DNA of 64,000 bases, from the NCBI RefSeq assembly GCF_025060895.1, contig NZ_JANZKV010000057.1:1-64000 (forward strand). The letters run 5' to 3'. Source of the DNA: Stieleria sedimenti (GTDB lineage Bacteria > Planctomycetota > Planctomycetia > Pirellulales > Pirellulaceae). The notes under the pieces were generated by a model. It searched no databases. It was not told the DNA's origin and was given only the letters and a program-made list of their open reading frames with translations. Made by a program: the position numbers and the translations under genes. Below are positions 62,525 to 64,000 of this stretch, piece after piece. Positions within the stretch are counted from its first letter, which is position 1; the number at the start of each line of letters is the position of its first letter.

Positions 62525-63532
62525 CGCGTCCCGCTGGGATGCACGCCAGCACGTGGCGTCAGCAGCGTGTCGATAAAGTGAGCCGCGACGCGTCAGCGGC
62601 CGGGCATTCAACGTCCCCCGAGGCCTTACGGCCAGCGGCTCACCATTGACTCAGCCGAAACCGATTAAACCGACAGGCCGCCAGCCAGTGGCGCGTGATG
62701 GTTGCGGGGAAATCCCCTCGCGCCGCTCGCTTACGCGTCCCGCTGGGATGCATTCCACACGTGGCGTCAGCAGCGTGTCGATAAAGTGAGCCGCGACGCG
62801 TCAGCGGCCGGGCCTTCAACGTCGCCCGAGGCCTTACGGCCAGCGGCTCACCATTGACTCAGCCGAAACCGATTAAACCGACAGGCCGTCAGACAGTAAC
62901 GCGTGATGGTTGTGGGGAAATCCCCACGCGCCGCTCGCTTACGCGTCCCGCTGGGATGCATTCCACACGTGGCGTCAGCAGCGTGTCGATCAAGTGAGCC
63001 GCGACGCGTCAGCGGCCGGGCCTTCAACGTCCCCCGAGGCCTTACGGCCAGCGGCTCACCATTGACTCAGCCGAAACCGATTAAACCGACAGGCCGTCAG
63101 ACAGTAACGCGTGATGGTTGCGGGGAAATCCCCTCGCGCCGCTCGCTTACGCGTCCCGCTGGGATGCATGCCAGCACGTGGCGTTAGCAGCGTGTCGATA
63201 AAGTGAGCCGCGACGCGTCAGCGGCCGGGCCTTCAACGTCGCCCGAGGCCTTACGGCCAGCGGCTCACCATTGACTCAGCCGAAACCGATTAAACCGACA
63301 GACCGTTAGCCAGTAACGCGTGATGGTTGTGGGGAAATCCCCACGCGCCGCTCGCTTACGCGTCCCGCTGGGATGCATGCCAGCACGTGGCGTCAGCAGC
63401 GTGTCGATAAAGTGAGCCGCGACGCGTCAGCGGCCGGGCATTCAACGTCCCCCGAGGCCTTACGGCCAGCGGCTCACCATTGACTCAGCCGAAACCGATT
63501 AAACCGACAGGCCGCCAGCCAGTAACGCGTGA
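62525..63532. repeat. tandem array of a ~208-bp hairpin-rich repeat, about 4.8 copies
   Basis: The word CGCGTCCCGCTGGGATGC recurs at 62525, 62734, 62942, 63150 and 63359 (spacing 209, 208, 208, 209). Each unit carries GTGAGCCGC and its complement GCGGCTCAC about 57 bases apart (62578-62586 and 62635-62643 in unit 1), an inner GGCCTTACGGCC, and, in complete units, the palindrome GGGGAAATCCCC or a variant. Units differ at few positions (CCTCGCGCC versus CCACGCGCC, GGCATTC versus GGCCTTC). The last unit stops at the end of the acyltransferase gene. Units share long words, inverted, with repeats at 38.9-41.0 kb. No protein-coding sense is evident. Confidence 0.93.
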
Positions 63533-64000
63533 TTAGTTGTCGATTCGGCTGTTTTGGACCGCTCTTCGTTTGCTGAGCATGGGGCCACCTTGGCCGGAGA
63601 GCGGGCGTTCGGATTGCAGGCGGTTGGAATGCAGTAGCTTGTGAAAGTAGTCGTACGTTTCGGCGGACCAGGGACGTGGTACGGTGTCGGTGACGCTGCT
63701 CATCGAACCAAAGAAGCGTTCGTAGAGTTCGCTGCCGCGATGGTCTTCAAACACCAACGCCAGCATCACCGCCGGATTGCCGTTGGCGTACGGACAGGTC
63801 GACATCTTGCCGATTTGTTCGAACGGTAAGATCCGCTGGTACAGACGCGCGTGCTTGGGGTGCGCCGCGGCGACCAGTCCGTCGTAGCCGCGGGTCTTGG
63901 CCACCTGGGCGAGTAACCGTCCCATGGCGGCGAATGTCTCGATGAACCGCACCGGTGAATCGCGACAATCGGCCAGGCTGCCGATTTCCCCCATCCGCAA
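63533..64000 (-). CDS. FeeM-like N-acyl amino acid synthase / exosortase-associated acyltransferase (partial)
   Basis: The C-terminal 155 residues of a gene whose start lies beyond the right edge; the first visible codon is TTG and the frame is open to the window end. LVAAAHPKHARLYQRILPFE followed by QIGKMSTCPYANGNPAVML is the pattern I know from FeeM-type GNAT-fold acyltransferases, including the 'PEP-CTERM/exosortase system-associated acyltransferase' group. Such enzymes link fatty acyl groups to amino acids or related amines. The stop codon TAA lies exactly at the last base of the tandem array. Convergent with the giant surface-protein gene. Confidence 0.65.
   Translation of the reverse strand: MRMGEIGSLADCRDSPVRFIETFAAMGRLLAQVAKTRGYDGLVAAAHPKHARLYQRILPFEQIGKMSTCPYANGNPAVMLALVFEDHRGSELYERFFGSMSSVTDTVPRPWSAETYDYFHKLLHSNRLQSERPLSGQGGPMLSKRRAVQNSRIDN

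Noticed and set aside
62525-63532. CRISPR array
   Set aside because: Spacing is ~208 bp with the whole unit conserved; there are no short identical repeats separated by unique spacers and no cas genes.

Overview
The window reads as a planctomycete chromosome, most likely Pirellulaceae (Rhodopirellula-like). The reasons are an exosortase/PEP-CTERM locus, a giant surface protein opening with a planctomycete-style 'SLEDRRVLA' segment, Uma2-family genes, many GTG/TTG starts, weak Shine-Dalgarno signals and abundant intergenic palindromic repeats. Species cannot be assigned from the sequence alone.

Layout. (i) 1-980: the 3' part of an ISKra4-like transposase gene on the + strand. (ii) About 1.05-34.9 kb: a nearly gap-free minus-strand run of glycosyltransferases, methyltransferases, acyl- and carbamoyl-transfer enzymes, two PaaK-like adenylating enzymes, an O-antigen-ligase/polymerase-type protein and a Wzx-type flippase. 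Many genes overlap by 1-4 bases (ATGA, GTGA, TGATG), so they are probably translationally coupled. This looks like the strain-variable part of an exopolysaccharide cluster. (iii) 35.2-38.9 kb: precursor genes (WecB-type epimerase, UDP-sugar dehydrogenase) and an exosortase-associated polysaccharide deacetylase. (iv) 38.9-41.9 kb: a repeat-rich island with two Uma2-family genes. (v) 41.9-52.6 kb, still minus strand: initiating sugar transferase, EpsI-like protein, a 1716-residue TPR membrane protein, a Wzz/tyrosine-kinase fusion and the exosortase. Transcription probably enters upstream of the exosortase and runs leftward. (vi) 53.4-62.5 kb, plus strand and divergent: a membrane protein with two FHA-like segments, a PEP-CTERM protein (likely exosortase substrate) and a 1989-residue repeat-built surface protein. 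(vii) 62.5-63.5 kb: five tandem copies of a ~208-bp hairpin-rich repeat. (viii) The right edge carries a partial FeeM-like acyltransferase gene on the minus strand.

How the genes fit together (inference from families). The sugar transferase primes the lipid carrier. WecB and the dehydrogenase could supply ManNAc/ManNAcA-type precursors, and about nine glycosyltransferases build the repeat unit. Wzx flips it, the Wzy candidate polymerises it and the Wzz/kinase controls length. The decorating enzymes suggest an O-acylated, carbamoylated, methylated and partly deacetylated polymer. The exosortase would process PEP-CTERM proteins, a coupling known from other exosortase/EPS loci. The most unusual items are an SGNH-carbamoyltransferase fusion, a class-V aminotransferase coupled to a PaaK-like ligase, an AP-superfamily protein lacking its usual metal motifs, a possible heparinase-like protein inside a biosynthetic cluster, and three families of dispersed or tandem palindromic repeats, one shared between the Uma2 island and the 208-bp array.
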